Assembly: GCF_000591055.1 (NCBI RefSeq) | Contig: NC_020388.1 | Span: 248,001-312,000 of the forward strand | From: Natronomonas moolapensis 8.8.11 | GTDB lineage: Archaea; Halobacteriota; Halobacteria; Halobacteriales; Haloarculaceae | Length of the DNA: 64,000 nt | Direction: 5' to 3' | Part shown: positions 1-9,334 of the stretch, piece after piece | How positions within the stretch are numbered: the first letter of the stretch is position 1 | Layout of the letters: each line of letters starts with the position of its first letter | The notes under the pieces: generated by a model | Seen by the model: the letters and a program-made list of their open reading frames with translations, nothing else | Databases searched by the model: none | What the model was told of the DNA's origin: nothing | Position numbers and translations under genes: made by a program

Positions 1-534
1 CGTCGAGAAGCCCAACACCCCGTGTAGCAGCTCCTCGGGCTCGGGGAGACCCACCTCGCGTCGGACCTTCGACCGGGGGCCGTCGGCCCCACAGACCAGC
101 CGTCCCTCGAACGTCTCGAGACCGTCGGGACCGCTGGCGTCGACCTCGACGCGGTCGGAGCGCTCGCGGACGGCGGTGACGCGGTGGCCCGGACGGACCT
201 CCGCGCCGGCGTCGCGGGCACAGTCGGCCAACGTCCGGTCGAGGCCGACGCGGTCGATCGCGTTCGAGACGGCGCCGTCCTTGTAAAACCGGTGGGCGGG
301 GCTGTCGGCTCCACCGAGGTGAAACCGCGCGCCGCGAATCTCGTTTTGGAGCAGTTCTCCGCGGGCCCGGTCGGGGACGAACGCCCAGATGTCGAGGCTG
401 ACGTGACCGGAACACGCAAGCGGGCGGCCGATCTCGCCGGATTCGAGCACTACTATGTCCCGGCCGCGCTCGGCCGCCGAGCGCGCAAAGCGCGATCCGG
501 CGGGACCAGCGCCCACGACGACGACGTCGTACAT
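1..534 (-). CDS. Geranylgeranyl reductase family FAD-dependent oxidoreductase (partial, 3' end outside window)
   Basis: The first 178 codons are present and the rest runs off the left edge. The protein opens MYDVVVVGAGPAGSRFAR, a Rossmann FAD-binding GxGxxG motif at residues 8-13, followed by an acidic end of the second strand (VLES) and a CSGH segment near residue 40 typical of geranylgeranyl reductases. Known family role: FAD-dependent reduction of the geranylgeranyl chains of archaeal ether lipids or of other isoprenoids at the membrane. The substrate cannot be told from this part. It is transcribed in the same direction as hisE but is separated from it by a 155-base gap with a hairpin. 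Confidence 0.85.
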   Translation of the reverse strand, partial: MYDVVVVGAGPAGSRFARSAAERGRDIVVLESGEIGRPLACSGHVSLDIWAFVPDRARGELLQNEIRGARFHLGGADSPAHRFYKDGAVSNAIDRVGLDRTLADCARDAGAEVRPGHRVTAVRERSDRVEVDASGPDGLETFEGRLVCGADGPRSKVRREVGLPEPEELLHGVLGFST

Positions 535-608
535 ACCCTTTAGACGGCGGTCGACGGACAAGTATGCTGCGTCACGCCTCATACTGGTGGACGACATCAA
601 ATAACACC

Positions 609-662
609 GACGCACGAGGATCACGCCGTTCGACGGCGCGACCGGCGGATCACTCGTGCGTC
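609..662. terminator. Hairpin between hisE and the reductase gene
   Basis: A perfect 10-base inverted repeat (609-618 GACGCACGAG, 653-662 CTCGTGCGTC) encloses a smaller hairpin CGCCG-TTCGA-CGGCG. It lies just after the hisE stop and before the next gene on the same strand. A terminator or an RNA-processing structure is an inference from position; there is no U tract. Confidence 0.35.
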
Positions 663-689
663 GTGTGTATATTCGTTTGTCTGTCAGTA

Positions 690-1046
690 TCAGTATCGTT
701 CCTGGAGCTCCCTGCGGAGATCCTCGAGGTCCATCCCCTTCATCGACAGCAACACGAGCATGTGATAGACGATGTCGGCGGCCTCGTGGGCGATCTCCTC
801 GGTGTCGTCGTCCTTGGCCGCGAGGACGAGTTCGGTCGTCTCCTCGCCCAGCTTCTCGAGGACGGCGTTGTCGCCCTTCTCGTGAGTGAACAGCGAGGCG
901 GTGTAGGAGTCCGCCGGGAGTTCGGCCTTTCGGGACTCGATCACTGCAAAGAGGTCGTCGAGGATCTCCGAGTCGGGCGTCTGTTCGGCGTCCGCCGGGG
1001 CGGGTGCCGGGTCGGCGTCCGCCGGATCGGGGGCGTCGTCGTTCAT
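690..1046 (-). CDS. hisE: Phosphoribosyl-ATP pyrophosphatase HisE
   Basis: 118 residues. Hydrolyses phosphoribosyl-ATP to phosphoribosyl-AMP and pyrophosphate, the second step of histidine synthesis. The MazG-like all-alpha fold is visible in EKLGEETTELVLAAKD followed by EIAHEAADIVYHMLVLL, which supplies the Mg-binding acidic residues. An acidic, proline-rich N-terminal tail of about 24 residues precedes the domain. The ATG overlaps the stop of the upstream DUF151 gene by four bases (ATGA), so the two are probably translationally coupled. It stands alone, without other his genes nearby. Confidence 0.93.
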   Translation of the reverse strand: MNDDAPDPADADPAPAPADAEQTPDSEILDDLFAVIESRKAELPADSYTASLFTHEKGDNAVLEKLGEETTELVLAAKDDDTEEIAHEAADIVYHMLVLLSMKGMDLEDLRRELQERY

Positions 1047-1489
1047 GCGCCGATCATTTCCCGGATGTCCTCGAGGCCCGCGTACTCCTCGATCGGTTCA
1101 CGCCCGGTGTCGAACACCGACGAGTCGACCTCGATGTCGGCCCCGGTCCGCGCGGCGAGTGCTAACGAGTCGCTCGGGCGGGCGTCGACGACGGCCGACT
1201 CGCGGGGCGTGTCGAGGTGGAGATCGGCGATGTAGGTGCCGTCGTCGATCGACGAGACGGCGACGCGGTCGACCCGACCACCCAACTCCTCGATCACGTC
1301 GAGCAACAGATCGTGCGTGAGCGGGCGGCCGATGTCGGCCGCGTCGAGGCCACGGGCGATGCTCGCGGCCTCCTCGAACCCGACGAAGATCGGCAAGACG
1401 TCCGTCCCGTCCTCGACACCGAGCGTCACCACGGCGACGACCCCCGAGGGGGACTCGGCGACGCGGACGCCCTCGATGTGTGCGTCCAT
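1043..1489 (-). CDS. Bifunctional nuclease domain (DUF151) protein, copy 1
   Basis: 148 residues from the ATG at 1489, which begins MDAHIEGVRVAES; an upstream in-frame start would add residues encoded by the 43-base repeats and is rejected. The protein has the DUF151 pattern: a first half with LPIFVGFEEAASIARGLDAADIGRPLTHDLLLDVIEELG and a second with DARPSDSLALAART. DUF151 proteins are described as nucleases acting on DNA and RNA, but the archaeal members are poorly characterised. It lies between pdxT and hisE. A second paralogue sits at 37,772-38,209. Confidence 0.85.
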   Translation of the reverse strand: MDAHIEGVRVAESPSGVVAVVTLGVEDGTDVLPIFVGFEEAASIARGLDAADIGRPLTHDLLLDVIEELGGRVDRVAVSSIDDGTYIADLHLDTPRESAVVDARPSDSLALAARTGADIEVDSSVFDTGREPIEEYAGLEDIREMIGA

Positions 1490-1533
1490 ACCGTCCCGAA
1501 GCGGGCGGAGGATAAAAACCCAGGCGGTCGGGG

Positions 1534-1628
1534 CGGGCCGCCCCGTGTGGTCGGGACACACCACCTCCGTGCGGTCGGGCTGGACCGGGCCGCCCCGTGC
1601 GGTCGGGACACACCACCTCCGTGCGGTC
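1534..1628. repeat. Two 43-base direct repeats, period 52
   Basis: Copies at 1534-1576 and 1586-1628 differ at a single base. Each contains smaller repeats of CCGACCGCACGG (minus strand). The block fills the space between the pdxT stop codon (its first base is the last base of copy 2) and the DUF151 gene, so it would be transcribed as a spacer inside that operon. Confidence 0.85.
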
Positions 1629-2206
1629 TACTGAAAGAAGGCCAGCCCGTGGAGCCGCGAGTCGTCGGTCAACTCGGGGTGAAACGACGTGCCGAAGACG
1701 TTGTCTTGCCGGACGGCGACGGGCCGGTCCTCGACTGACGCCAGGATCTCGACGCCGCCGTCGACCGAATCGATCGTCGGCGCACGGATGAACACCGCCG
1801 GGAACGGCTCCGTGAGGCCGGTCACGTCGAGGGCGGCCTCGAAGCTGTCTTTCTGTCGCCCGAAGGCGTTCCGGTCGACGCTCACGTCGAGGAGATCAAG
1901 CGTCTCGACGCGGTCGTCCTTGGCGTCCGAACTGGCGACGATGAGGCCCGCACAGGTTGCGAGCACCGGTTTGCCGGCGGCGGCGAACGCTTCGATCTCC
2001 TCGTCGATCCCCTCCTCGGCGAGCAGCCGCGAGATAGTCGTCGACTCCCCGCCCGGCAACAGGAGCAGATCGCAATCGGGGACGGTACCCGACGAGCGGA
2101 TCGTCTCGACGCGGCAGACCTCGCCGTGTCGCTCGGCGGCGCGCTCGATCGCCGCGGCGTGTTCGGCGACATCGCCTTGGACCGCGATGACGCCCGCAGT
2201 GAGCAT
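1628..2206 (-). CDS. pdxT: Pyridoxal 5'-phosphate synthase glutaminase subunit PdxT
   Basis: 192 residues. PdxT releases ammonia from glutamine and passes it to PdxS, which makes pyridoxal 5'-phosphate. Visible class I amidotransferase features are the start TAGVIAVQGDVAEH, the oxyanion segment LLPGGESTTISRLL, the nucleophile in LATCAGLIV, and the His-Glu pair in SFHPELT near the C-terminus. Length is normal for the family. pdxS is not in the window. The gene heads the run pdxT-DUF151-hisE on the minus strand. Confidence 0.95.
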   Translation of the reverse strand: MLTAGVIAVQGDVAEHAAAIERAAERHGEVCRVETIRSSGTVPDCDLLLLPGGESTTISRLLAEEGIDEEIEAFAAAGKPVLATCAGLIVASSDAKDDRVETLDLLDVSVDRNAFGRQKDSFEAALDVTGLTEPFPAVFIRAPTIDSVDGGVEILASVEDRPVAVRQDNVFGTSFHPELTDDSRLHGLAFFQ

Positions 2207-2339
2207 ACCGAACGTTGGGCGGACGACGAAAAAAAGGGCTCGATACGGGCCGTTCCGTCCCCCGTCCGGATCGCGGGACCGATACGGGCGACGACGCGAC
2301 GGTCGGTGGGCATTTGTCGGGCGGTCGCCAACCGCCGGT

Positions 2340-2861
2340 ATGCTCGCTGTTCTGTCCGATACGCACGGCCGCGAGGACGCCCGGCTTTCGGGGCGGACCG
2401 CCGAGGCCGTCGAGGACGCGTCGGAGATCGTTCACGCGGGGGACTTCACGACCGCGTCGGTGCTCGATGATTTCGAGTCGTACGGACGCGTCCACGGCGT
2501 CTCGGGCAACAACGACACGCCCGAAGTGTGCGAGCGCGTCCCGACGGATCGCGTTCTCGAGTGGCGTGGGCTCCGGATCGCCGTCGTCCACGGCCACGAA
2601 CACACCGACACCGCGGTGTCGATGTTCGGTCGACAGTCGAGCGCCGACCTCGTCGTCGTCGGCCACTCGCACGAACCGGCGTTCCGCGACGGCGTCGTGT
2701 CGGTTCTCAACCCCGGCAGCCACGCCGACCCGCGCTGGCACCGACCCGCCCATGCCGAACTGGAGTGGGACGACGCCGGGGGCGTAGCGCGGGGACGACT
2801 GGTCGAACCCTCCGGGGAGGTGTTCGATCGCTTCACGGTCGAAGCGCACGGGGGTCGGTGA
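2340..2861 (+). CDS. YfcE/MJ0936-type metallophosphoesterase
   Basis: 173 residues starting MLAVLSDTHGRED. Metal ligands of the calcineurin-like fold are all visible: SDTHG at 6-10, VHAGDF, GNND, and the pair VVHGHEH and VVGHSHEP, followed by LNPGSHADPR. Known relatives are small Mn/Ni-dependent phosphodiesterases with broad in vitro activity; the biological substrate is unknown. The ATG was chosen because the conserved domain begins there; the longer reading frame upstream covers pdxT antisense. Confidence 0.88.
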   Translation: MLAVLSDTHGREDARLSGRTAEAVEDASEIVHAGDFTTASVLDDFESYGRVHGVSGNNDTPEVCERVPTDRVLEWRGLRIAVVHGHEHTDTAVSMFGRQSSADLVVVGHSHEPAFRDGVVSVLNPGSHADPRWHRPAHAELEWDDAGGVARGRLVEPSGEVFDRFTVEAHGGR

Positions 2862-3024
2862 GCGTCGACAGAGGGGAACGAAAACGCGCCGAACGCTCAG
2901 CGGGCAGGGGGAGGGACGGCGATGGAGGGCCGAAGCGTTCAGCGCACTCGAAGCGTGACACGGGGACATAAAGAGGCCAGCGTAGGGTACAATCGGCGTT
3001 TTAGATAGCGCGGGGAGGGGCGGC

Positions 3025-3855
3025 TCACGCCGGCCGCCGGGCGCGGAGATACGCTACGCCGACGACGACAGTGAGGACGACCGCGCCACCGAGAAAGAAC
3101 GCGAGACCGGGGGACATCCCGCCGGCCACCAGCCCCTCGAGGATGGCCGAGAGTCCGTCGGCCCCCTCGGCGGCCGCGTCCTCGAGTTCAGGGACCGGCG
3201 TCGCGGTCGGCTCCGGGACAGGCTCCTCGGCCGCTTCGGGCGTCAGTCTCGGGGCGGGCGTGGATTCCGGTTCCGGCGTCGGCGTGTCGACCGGGGCGTC
3301 GAACGCGCCGACGTCGCCGCCGGGCGTCGGCGTGGGTGTCGGCTCCGGGGCGGGTGTCGCTTTCGGCTCCGGGGGCGCCGCCGAACCGGGATCGGCGCCC
3401 GATCCGACGGGCGGGGCGGCGTCGTCCCCGCCGAACAGCGCCTGGATCACGGCCCCGCCGACCCCGAGGGCGAGAAAGCCGGCGAAGAGCCGCGAGAGGG
3501 CCGACCGGAGCCCAGCGGCGCGCTCTTGCTCGCCGGCAACGATGACGAGCGGGCTGTCGGCGGGACCGTAGATCGACATCTCCCGGCCCTTCTCGGAGTA
3601 GGCCGTCCCGACGACCTCGATCGCGCCGGCGTCCTCTAGGTTTTCGAGGTGGTACTGGGCGTTCTGCAGGGAGGTGTCGACGCGGTCGGCGAGCTCGCTG
3701 GGCGGGGCGGGATCCTCGTGGAGCGCCGCCAGGATCCGGCGGGCCGTCGACGAGGAGAGAGCGGCCATCAGTTCGTCGGCCGCCTCGCTGTCGAGGTCGA
3801 CGACCCGCGGATCGCCGCCGGAGGAAACATCCGGACTGGAGGGCAGGAGACTCAT
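3025..3855 (-). CDS. Membrane-anchored winged-helix protein (ArsR-like HTH)
   Basis: 276 residues. Residues about 20-95 form an ArsR-like winged helix (STARRILAALHEDPAPPSELADRV, then QNAQYHLENLEDAGAIEVVGTAYSEKG). A hydrophobic segment near 125-140 (LFAGFLALGVGGAVIQALF) is followed by a long Pro/Thr/Glu-rich stretch with repeated PTPTPTP/PEPEST-like units, and a C-terminal hydrophobic helix (GLAFFLGGAVVLTVVVGVAYL) ending in RARR. The topology suggests a cytoplasmic DNA-binding head and a low-complexity segment between two membrane helices. Such proteins are common in haloarchaea and their ligands are unknown. Confidence 0.7.
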   Translation of the reverse strand: MSLLPSSPDVSSGGDPRVVDLDSEAADELMAALSSSTARRILAALHEDPAPPSELADRVDTSLQNAQYHLENLEDAGAIEVVGTAYSEKGREMSIYGPADSPLVIVAGEQERAAGLRSALSRLFAGFLALGVGGAVIQALFGGDDAAPPVGSGADPGSAAPPEPKATPAPEPTPTPTPGGDVGAFDAPVDTPTPEPESTPAPRLTPEAAEEPVPEPTATPVPELEDAAAEGADGLSAILEGLVAGGMSPGLAFFLGGAVVLTVVVGVAYLRARRPA

Positions 3856-4020
3856 CGACGAGGCGTATCGACCCTGCGGTCATGAGCTTTTATATGCTGG
3901 GCCGGACGGTGTACCGGGCCGAGGCGGCGACAGCGCACCCGGCGAGCCAGAAGTGAAACGATCCGGCGTCCCGAACGACCTCCCCAAAACGGTTTTGCCC
4001 CGGGGGCGCAAGGGCGGGAT

Positions 4021-4227
4021 ATGACAGGACCCGTTCCGGTTTCCCCGGCTCTCGACGCCCCGACGCTTCCAGCTGTCGGCGTTCCGGCGTCACCCTTCTT
4101 CGGCGTCAACCCGGTGCTGGTCGGCATCATCCTGGTGCTCTTGCTCGTCGTCTTCGCGCTCTTTTTGTTCGTCCGAAAGACGCTCGTCAACTTCTCGGAG
4201 GGGATGCGCGACGGCAGGCGGAAGTGA
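4021..4227 (+). CDS. Small single-span membrane protein
   Basis: 68 residues. The N-terminal half is rich in Pro/Ala/Val, followed by one strong membrane helix (NPVLVGIILVLLLVVFALFLFV) and a basic tail ending RDGRRK. No enzyme motif. Its ATG follows a GC-rich region immediately and it faces leuS across an unusually AT-rich gap. I do not recognise the function. Confidence 0.6.
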   Translation: MTGPVPVSPALDAPTLPAVGVPASPFFGVNPVLVGIILVLLLVVFALFLFVRKTLVNFSEGMRDGRRK

Positions 4228-4555
4228 TCCATTTATAAACCAGATATATTTTATTACGGGCGTTTTAGCTGCGTATTATACATACGCGTTGAACACGTTT
4301 TATACGTATGTTTATATTACATATGTTTTATATTTACGTCCATACGAATGGATTATAAATGTTTTATGTATAATTTATGAATGCATCGTATACGATTCAC
4401 AAATGTGTAATATATTATAAACATCTTGTATACTAGCTCCCTGCATCAGGACCCGATCGCCGTGGTACTGTCGCGCCCGCGGGGCCGCCGACGCGACGTC
4501 GGCCGGGCGGCTCCCGCACCGCCGGAGGCCGCCCCGGCCATCCGAAACCGCGCGA
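4228..4555. other. Intergenic region with an extreme AT-rich block (about 4229-4437)
   Basis: No gene is seen. About 200 bases consist almost only of A and T with CG-containing variants of ATACGTATG, TTTATA and TATAAA motifs repeated on both strands, in sharp contrast to the GC-rich genes on either side. The two flanking genes converge, so it is not an obvious promoter region. The last 120 bases return to GC-rich sequence before the leuS stop. Confidence 0.8.
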
Positions 4556-7258
4556 CTACTCCTCGATGTCGATCGCCGGCCGCGACGGTTCGGCCTGTTT
4601 CGCCACGTCGTCCGGGGCCTCGGAGGCGGCGAGGACGCGCACCTCGGCGTCGAACTCCCGTTCGATCAGCCAGGCGGCGGCCTCGAGCGCTTCGAGTTCG
4701 GCCTCGGGATCGAGCGTCCGCTGGAGCGCCTCGCGGTTCTCCTGGAGCGTCTGGCCGTAGGAGGCGGCCGCGTCGCCGTGGCGCTTGATGTCGTCGCGTT
4801 GCATCAACTCGCCGATGACGTTCGGCGCGTCGCTGTCGATGGCGACGTTCAACGCCTCGTGTTTCCAGGCGGGGGTGACGACGATGTCGATTCGCTCGGG
4901 GTCGTCGATGCCCGCGACGTCGACGATCTGGCGGACGTCCTCGCGGGTGTTCTCGACGAGGCGCCGCCGCTTCTCGACGGTCTCGCGGTCGGTGTCGGCC
5001 TCGGGCCAGGCGGCATCGACGACGAAGCCGTCCCCGCCGAGCGTCTCCCAGAGCTCCTCGCAGACGTGGGGGGCGACGGGCGCGAGCAACCGGACGGCGA
5101 CCGACAGCGCGCGCTCGAAACTCTCCCCGTGGACGGCCGCGTACTCGCGGTACTGTCTGAGCGTCCCGACGAGCGACTGGGCCCCGCGGACGGCGGTGTT
5201 GAACACCAACTCGTCGTACTCCTCGGTCGCGACGACGACGGCCGCCTCGGTCTCGCTTTCGAGGTAGTCGGCGATCGGACCCGCTTCGTCCGTCGTCTCG
5301 ATACCCCCGGCGGCGTAGGCCTCGACGAGTTCCGACAGCCGCGCGAGGAACGCGTACGCCGACTGGACGCCCTGCTCGGACCAATCGAAGTCCCGCTCGG
5401 GCTGGGCGGCCTGCATCGTGAACAGCCGCGCGGTGTCGGCGCCGTACTCCGAGACGATCGCCTGCGGGGAGACGACGTTGCCCTTCGATTTCGACATCTT
5501 CTCGCCTTCGAGTTGAACCATCCCCTGTGCGAGCAGGTTTTCGAAGGGCTCGCGGTGATCGAGCCCCTCGTGGTCGGCGAGCGTCTTCGTGACGAACCGC
5601 GAGTACAACAGGTGCATCACGGCGTGTTCGATGCCGCCGACGTACTGGTCGACGGGCATCCAGTCGTTGGCGCGCTCGCGGTCGAAGGGGGCCTCGTCGA
5701 GTTCCGGGGAGACGTATCGCAGGAAGTACCACGACGAATCGACGAAGGTGTCCATCGTGTCGGTCTCCCGTTCGGCGTCGCCGCCACAGTCGGGACAGGT
5801 CGTCCGTTTCCACTCCTCGGCGGCGTCGAGGGGGTTGCCGGTGGTGTTGACGAACTCGGGGAGTTCGACCGGCAACGCCTCGTCCGGGACCGGAACCGCC
5901 CCGCACGCCTCGCAGTGGACGATCGGGATCGGGGTACCCCAGTAGCGCTGTCTGGAGATGCCCCAATCGCGGAGCCGGTACTGGGTGGCCGTCTCCGCCC
6001 CCTCGATGTCCGCCGTGAGCCGATCGCGTGCGGTCTCGCTGTCGAGGCCGTCGTACGTCCCGGAGTTCACGAGGACGCCGTCCTCGGTGAACGCCGCCGA
6101 TTCGACGTCCGGGACGGTCGGCTCCTCGCCCGCCTCCGGTTCGGGGGCGACCACCGGCCGGATCTCGAGGCCGTTCTTTTTCGCGAAGGCGTGGTCGCGC
6201 TCGTCGTGGGCCGGGACGGCCATCAGCGCGCCGGTGCCGACCTCCGAGAGGACGAAGTCGGCGACGTACACCGGGATCGCCTCGCCGGTGGCCGGGTTGG
6301 TCGCCGTCAGCCCCGTCGCGACGCCGTTCGGCTCGTCGCCGTCCGGGTCGGCCTCCTCCTCGACGAACCGGCGGACGTCGGGGTCCGTCTCCGCAAGGGA
6401 CTCGCTGATCGGGTGATCCGGCGCGAGCGCGAAGAAAGTCGCGCCGTGGATCGTATCGACCCGGGTGGTGAACGCCTCGACGCTCCCGTACGCCTGCGGT
6501 TCGGTTCCCTCGTCGCGTCCATCGGGGGCGCGTGGTGTCTCGGTGATCTCGAAGGGCAGTTCCGTCCCGCCCTGGCGGCCGATCCAGTTGCGTTGCATCT
6601 GCCGGACGGAGTCCGGCCACCCTGCGAGGTCGTCGATGTCGTCGAGGAGTTCGTCGGCGTACTCCGTGATCTTCAGGAACCACTGCTCGAGATCGCGGGT
6701 CCCGACGGGGGTGTCACAGCGCCAACACAGTTCGTCGTCGCCCTCGACCTGTTCGTCGGCCAGGACGGTCTCGCACTCGGGACACCAGTTGACCTCGGCG
6801 TCGCGGCGCTCGGCGAGCCCCTCCTCTAGGAACCGCACGAAGAGCCACTGGTTCCACCTGTAGTACTCGGGCGTGCAGGTCGTGATCTCGCGGTCCCAGT
6901 CGTAGCCGAATCCCATCGACTCCATCTGGCCTTTCATCGTCTCGATGCAGTCGACGGTCCAATCGCGGGGGTTGGTGTCGCGCTCTTTGGCGGCGTTCTC
7001 GGCGGGGAGCCCGAACGCGTCCCACCCCATCGGGTGGAGGACGTCGTCGCCGCGCATCCGCCGGTACCGGGCGTAGGCGTCCGTGATCGTGTAGTTCCGG
7101 ACGTGGCCCATGTGAAGCTGTCCGGACGGGTAGGGGTACATCCCGAGGACGTACGTCGGGTCCTCGACGTCGTCCGGAGTCCGGTACACGGAGGCGTCGT
7201 CCCAGGCCTCCTGCCAGCGTCGTTCGACCGCGGCGTGGTCGTATCCGTCGTCGTGCAT
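4556..7258 (-). CDS. leuS: Leucyl-tRNA synthetase (bacterial-type)
   Basis: 900 residues from the ATG at 7258 (MHDDGYDHAAVERRWQEAW). Charges tRNA-Leu with leucine. Class I signatures are visible: the HIGH equivalent HMGH in PYPSGQLHMGHVRNY and KMSKSKGN near residue 600. The CP1 editing domain contains a T-rich segment in AFTTRVDTIHGATFF. Two Cys pairs (CPEC...CWRC, CEAC...CPDC) suggest zinc sites. The order of motifs is that of the bacterial LeuRS form, which haloarchaea are known to use. An upstream start would add 69 residues with no family counterpart. Confidence 0.95.
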   Translation of the reverse strand: MHDDGYDHAAVERRWQEAWDDASVYRTPDDVEDPTYVLGMYPYPSGQLHMGHVRNYTITDAYARYRRMRGDDVLHPMGWDAFGLPAENAAKERDTNPRDWTVDCIETMKGQMESMGFGYDWDREITTCTPEYYRWNQWLFVRFLEEGLAERRDAEVNWCPECETVLADEQVEGDDELCWRCDTPVGTRDLEQWFLKITEYADELLDDIDDLAGWPDSVRQMQRNWIGRQGGTELPFEITETPRAPDGRDEGTEPQAYGSVEAFTTRVDTIHGATFFALAPDHPISESLAETDPDVRRFVEEEADPDGDEPNGVATGLTATNPATGEAIPVYVADFVLSEVGTGALMAVPAHDERDHAFAKKNGLEIRPVVAPEPEAGEEPTVPDVESAAFTEDGVLVNSGTYDGLDSETARDRLTADIEGAETATQYRLRDWGISRQRYWGTPIPIVHCEACGAVPVPDEALPVELPEFVNTTGNPLDAAEEWKRTTCPDCGGDAERETDTMDTFVDSSWYFLRYVSPELDEAPFDRERANDWMPVDQYVGGIEHAVMHLLYSRFVTKTLADHEGLDHREPFENLLAQGMVQLEGEKMSKSKGNVVSPQAIVSEYGADTARLFTMQAAQPERDFDWSEQGVQSAYAFLARLSELVEAYAAGGIETTDEAGPIADYLESETEAAVVVATEEYDELVFNTAVRGAQSLVGTLRQYREYAAVHGESFERALSVAVRLLAPVAPHVCEELWETLGGDGFVVDAAWPEADTDRETVEKRRRLVENTREDVRQIVDVAGIDDPERIDIVVTPAWKHEALNVAIDSDAPNVIGELMQRDDIKRHGDAAASYGQTLQENREALQRTLDPEAELEALEAAAWLIEREFDAEVRVLAASEAPDDVAKQAEPSRPAIDIEE

Positions 7259-7379
7259 AGAGAGGAAGTTACCCGACGTTCCGGCGGTTCGGCCCTTAAA
7301 CTTTCCATCCGGCCGCAACGTGCCCACGAACTGGGAACGAGGGTAAAACGTCATACCGTCGCGGGCCCAAGCGTGGGAT

Positions 7380-7589
7380 ATGGTCCAAAATACCACACTG
7401 GGGCAGCTGCGAGGGGCGGTGCGGTCGGTGCGGAATCCGGCGAGCGAAAGCGACCAGTTGGCCAACCCGAAAGTTGTGGCGGCGGCGCTGTTGTTGGTCG
7501 TGTTGCTCCCGCTCGTGCCGTTCCTCGCGGTGGCCCTGACGATCTCGCGGACGCTGAAGGGCGTCCGGCGGCGCGTCTCCTGGGAATGA
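7380..7589 (+). CDS. Small membrane protein
   Basis: 69 residues with one long hydrophobic stretch (VVAAALLLVVLLPLVPFLAVALTI) and a basic C-terminus (KGVRRRVSWE). It is divergent from leuS, with 121 bases between the starts, and convergent with uvrC. No recognisable catalytic motif; function unknown. Confidence 0.6.
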   Translation: MVQNTTLGQLRGAVRSVRNPASESDQLANPKVVAAALLLVVLLPLVPFLAVALTISRTLKGVRRRVSWE

Positions 7590-7603
7590 GTTCCGGGGGC
7601 CGT

Positions 7604-9334
7604 TTATAAGGACCGGTCGATCGCCTCGGCCGTCGCCTCGCCGACGCCCTCGACCGACGCGAGTTCCCCGGCCGAGGCGGCGCGGACGCCTTCGACGCTG
7701 CCGAAACGACCGAGCAGCCGGTCTCTGAGCTCCGGGCCGACGCCCGGAACCTCGTCGAGTGGCGTCGAGACCGTGTCTCGGACGGTCCGGTGGTACTGGA
7801 CGGCGAAGCGGTGGGCCTCGTCTCGGACGCGCTGGAGGAGGTGCAAGACGGGATCGTCGTCGTCCCACGCACAGGCACCGTCGTCGGTGATCACGCGCTC
7901 GTCGGCCTTCGCGAGGGCGACCACGGGAACGTCCCACCCGACCGCCTCGATCGCCTCGCAAGCGGCGTTGCGCTGGCCGTCGCCGCCGTCGATCAACAGC
8001 AGGTCGGGGTCGGGACGGTCGTCGCGGCCCTCGACCGCGCGCTCGGCGCGCCACCGCAGCAGGGTCTTCATGTTCGCGTAGTCGTCGTTCGTCTCGTCGA
8101 GTTTCCGGCGGCGGTAGCCGCGCTTTTCGGGGTCGCCGTCGGCGAAGACGACGTCGCTTCCGACGACGTCCCGGCCGCCGGCGTGGCTCACGTCGAAGCC
8201 CTCGATCCGGTCGATCCGACCGATCCCGAGCCGCCGGGCGAGGTCGCCAGCGGGGTCGGCCCCGCCCGCCCGGCGGCTGGCGTTCTTGATCGCCAACTCG
8301 ACGAGCGTCGCCTCCCGCCCCGCGCCGGGCACCCGCACCGAGACGCCCTCGGCGTCGAGCCACCGGTCGAGGTCGCGGTCGTCGTAGCGCTCCGGTAACA
8401 GCAACGCGTCGGGCAGCGGGCGGTCGGCGTAGAACTGCGGGACGAAGGCGGCGAGGAGCGCGTCGACGCCCGCGCCGGCGTCGGGCGCGTCGACGCGGTG
8501 GCGCTCGCGGTCGACCAGCTTGCCGCCCTCGCTGTGGAGCCTGGCGACGGTCGCTTTTTCGCCCTCGATGGCCACGCCGAGGACGTCGACGCGCTCCTCG
8601 CTATCGCCGACCACGGCGTCACCGCCGCCCCCGTGGAAGGCCTCGACGGCGTCGAGTTCGTCCCGCAGGGCCGCCGCGCGCTCGAAGGCCTGTTCCTCGG
8701 CGGCCGCCCCCATCCGCCGACGGAGCGGTTCGGCCAGCGCGCCTGTCTCGCCCTCGAGAAAACGGATCGCCGACTCGACGTCCTCGGCGTACGACTCGGG
8801 AGAGATTTCGCCGGTACAGGGGGCGCTACACAGCCCCATCTCGTGATCGAGACACGGGCGCTCGCGCCCCTCGTACTTGTGGTCCGAACACCCCCGGAGG
8901 CCGTAGACCCGCCGGATCGCCTTCAGGACCGTCTCGACGCGTCCCTTGTCGGTGAAGGGGCCGAAGGCCGTTGCGCCCTCGTCGGGGTCGCGGGTGACCT
9001 CGATCCGAGGGACCTCGTGGCGGGTGACCGAAACGAGCGGGTAGGACTTGTCGTCCTTCAGCCGGACGTTGTACCGCGGCTGGTGGCGCTTGATCAGGTT
9101 GGCTTCGAGCAACAGCGCCTGCGTCTCGGTGTCGGTGACGGCGAAGTCGATCCGGGCCGCGGCCTCGACCATCCGGCGGATCCGCTCGCTTCGGGGGTCG
9201 GCGTACGAGCGGACCCGCTCGCGGATGTCGAGTGCCTTCCCGACGTACAGCGTCCGGTCGTCGGCCTCGAACAGGTAGACGCCCGGATCGTCGGGCAGCG
9301 CCGACGTCCGTTCGCGAACCGCCGCCGCGTCCAT
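7604..9334 (-). CDS. uvrC: Excinuclease ABC subunit C
   Basis: 576 residues from the ATG at 9334 ([22 protein letters not shown]). UvrC makes the two incisions in nucleotide excision repair with UvrA and UvrB. Visible are the GIY-YIG domain ([24 protein letters not shown], residues about 18-45), the C-x-C cluster region [13 protein letters not shown], a UVR-like coiled segment around 205-240, the RNase H-like nuclease part ([20 protein letters not shown]), and C-terminal helix-hairpin-helix motifs ([25 protein letters not shown]). Confidence 0.95.
   Translation of the reverse strand: MDAAAVRERTSALPDDPGVYLFEADDRTLYVGKALDIRERVRSYADPRSERIRRMVEAAARIDFAVTDTETQALLLEANLIKRHQPRYNVRLKDDKSYPLVSVTRHEVPRIEVTRDPDEGATAFGPFTDKGRVETVLKAIRRVYGLRGCSDHKYEGRERPCLDHEMGLCSAPCTGEISPESYAEDVESAIRFLEGETGALAEPLRRRMGAAAEEQAFERAAALRDELDAVEAFHGGGGDAVVGDSEERVDVLGVAIEGEKATVARLHSEGGKLVDRERHRVDAPDAGAGVDALLAAFVPQFYADRPLPDALLLPERYDDRDLDRWLDAEGVSVRVPGAGREATLVELAIKNASRRAGGADPAGDLARRLGIGRIDRIEGFDVSHAGGRDVVGSDVVFADGDPEKRGYRRRKLDETNDDYANMKTLLRWRAERAVEGRDDRPDPDLLLIDGGDGQRNAACEAIEAVGWDVPVVALAKADERVITDDGACAWDDDDPVLHLLQRVRDEAHRFAVQYHRTVRDTVSTPLDEVPGVGPELRDRLLGRFGSVEGVRAASAGELASVEGVGEATAEAIDRSL

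Noticed and set aside
4446-6829. Long open frames antisense to leuS (745 and 683 codons)
   Set aside because: They result from the high GC content; the proteins are Arg-rich or low in complexity, with no domain, while the leuS frame is unmistakable.
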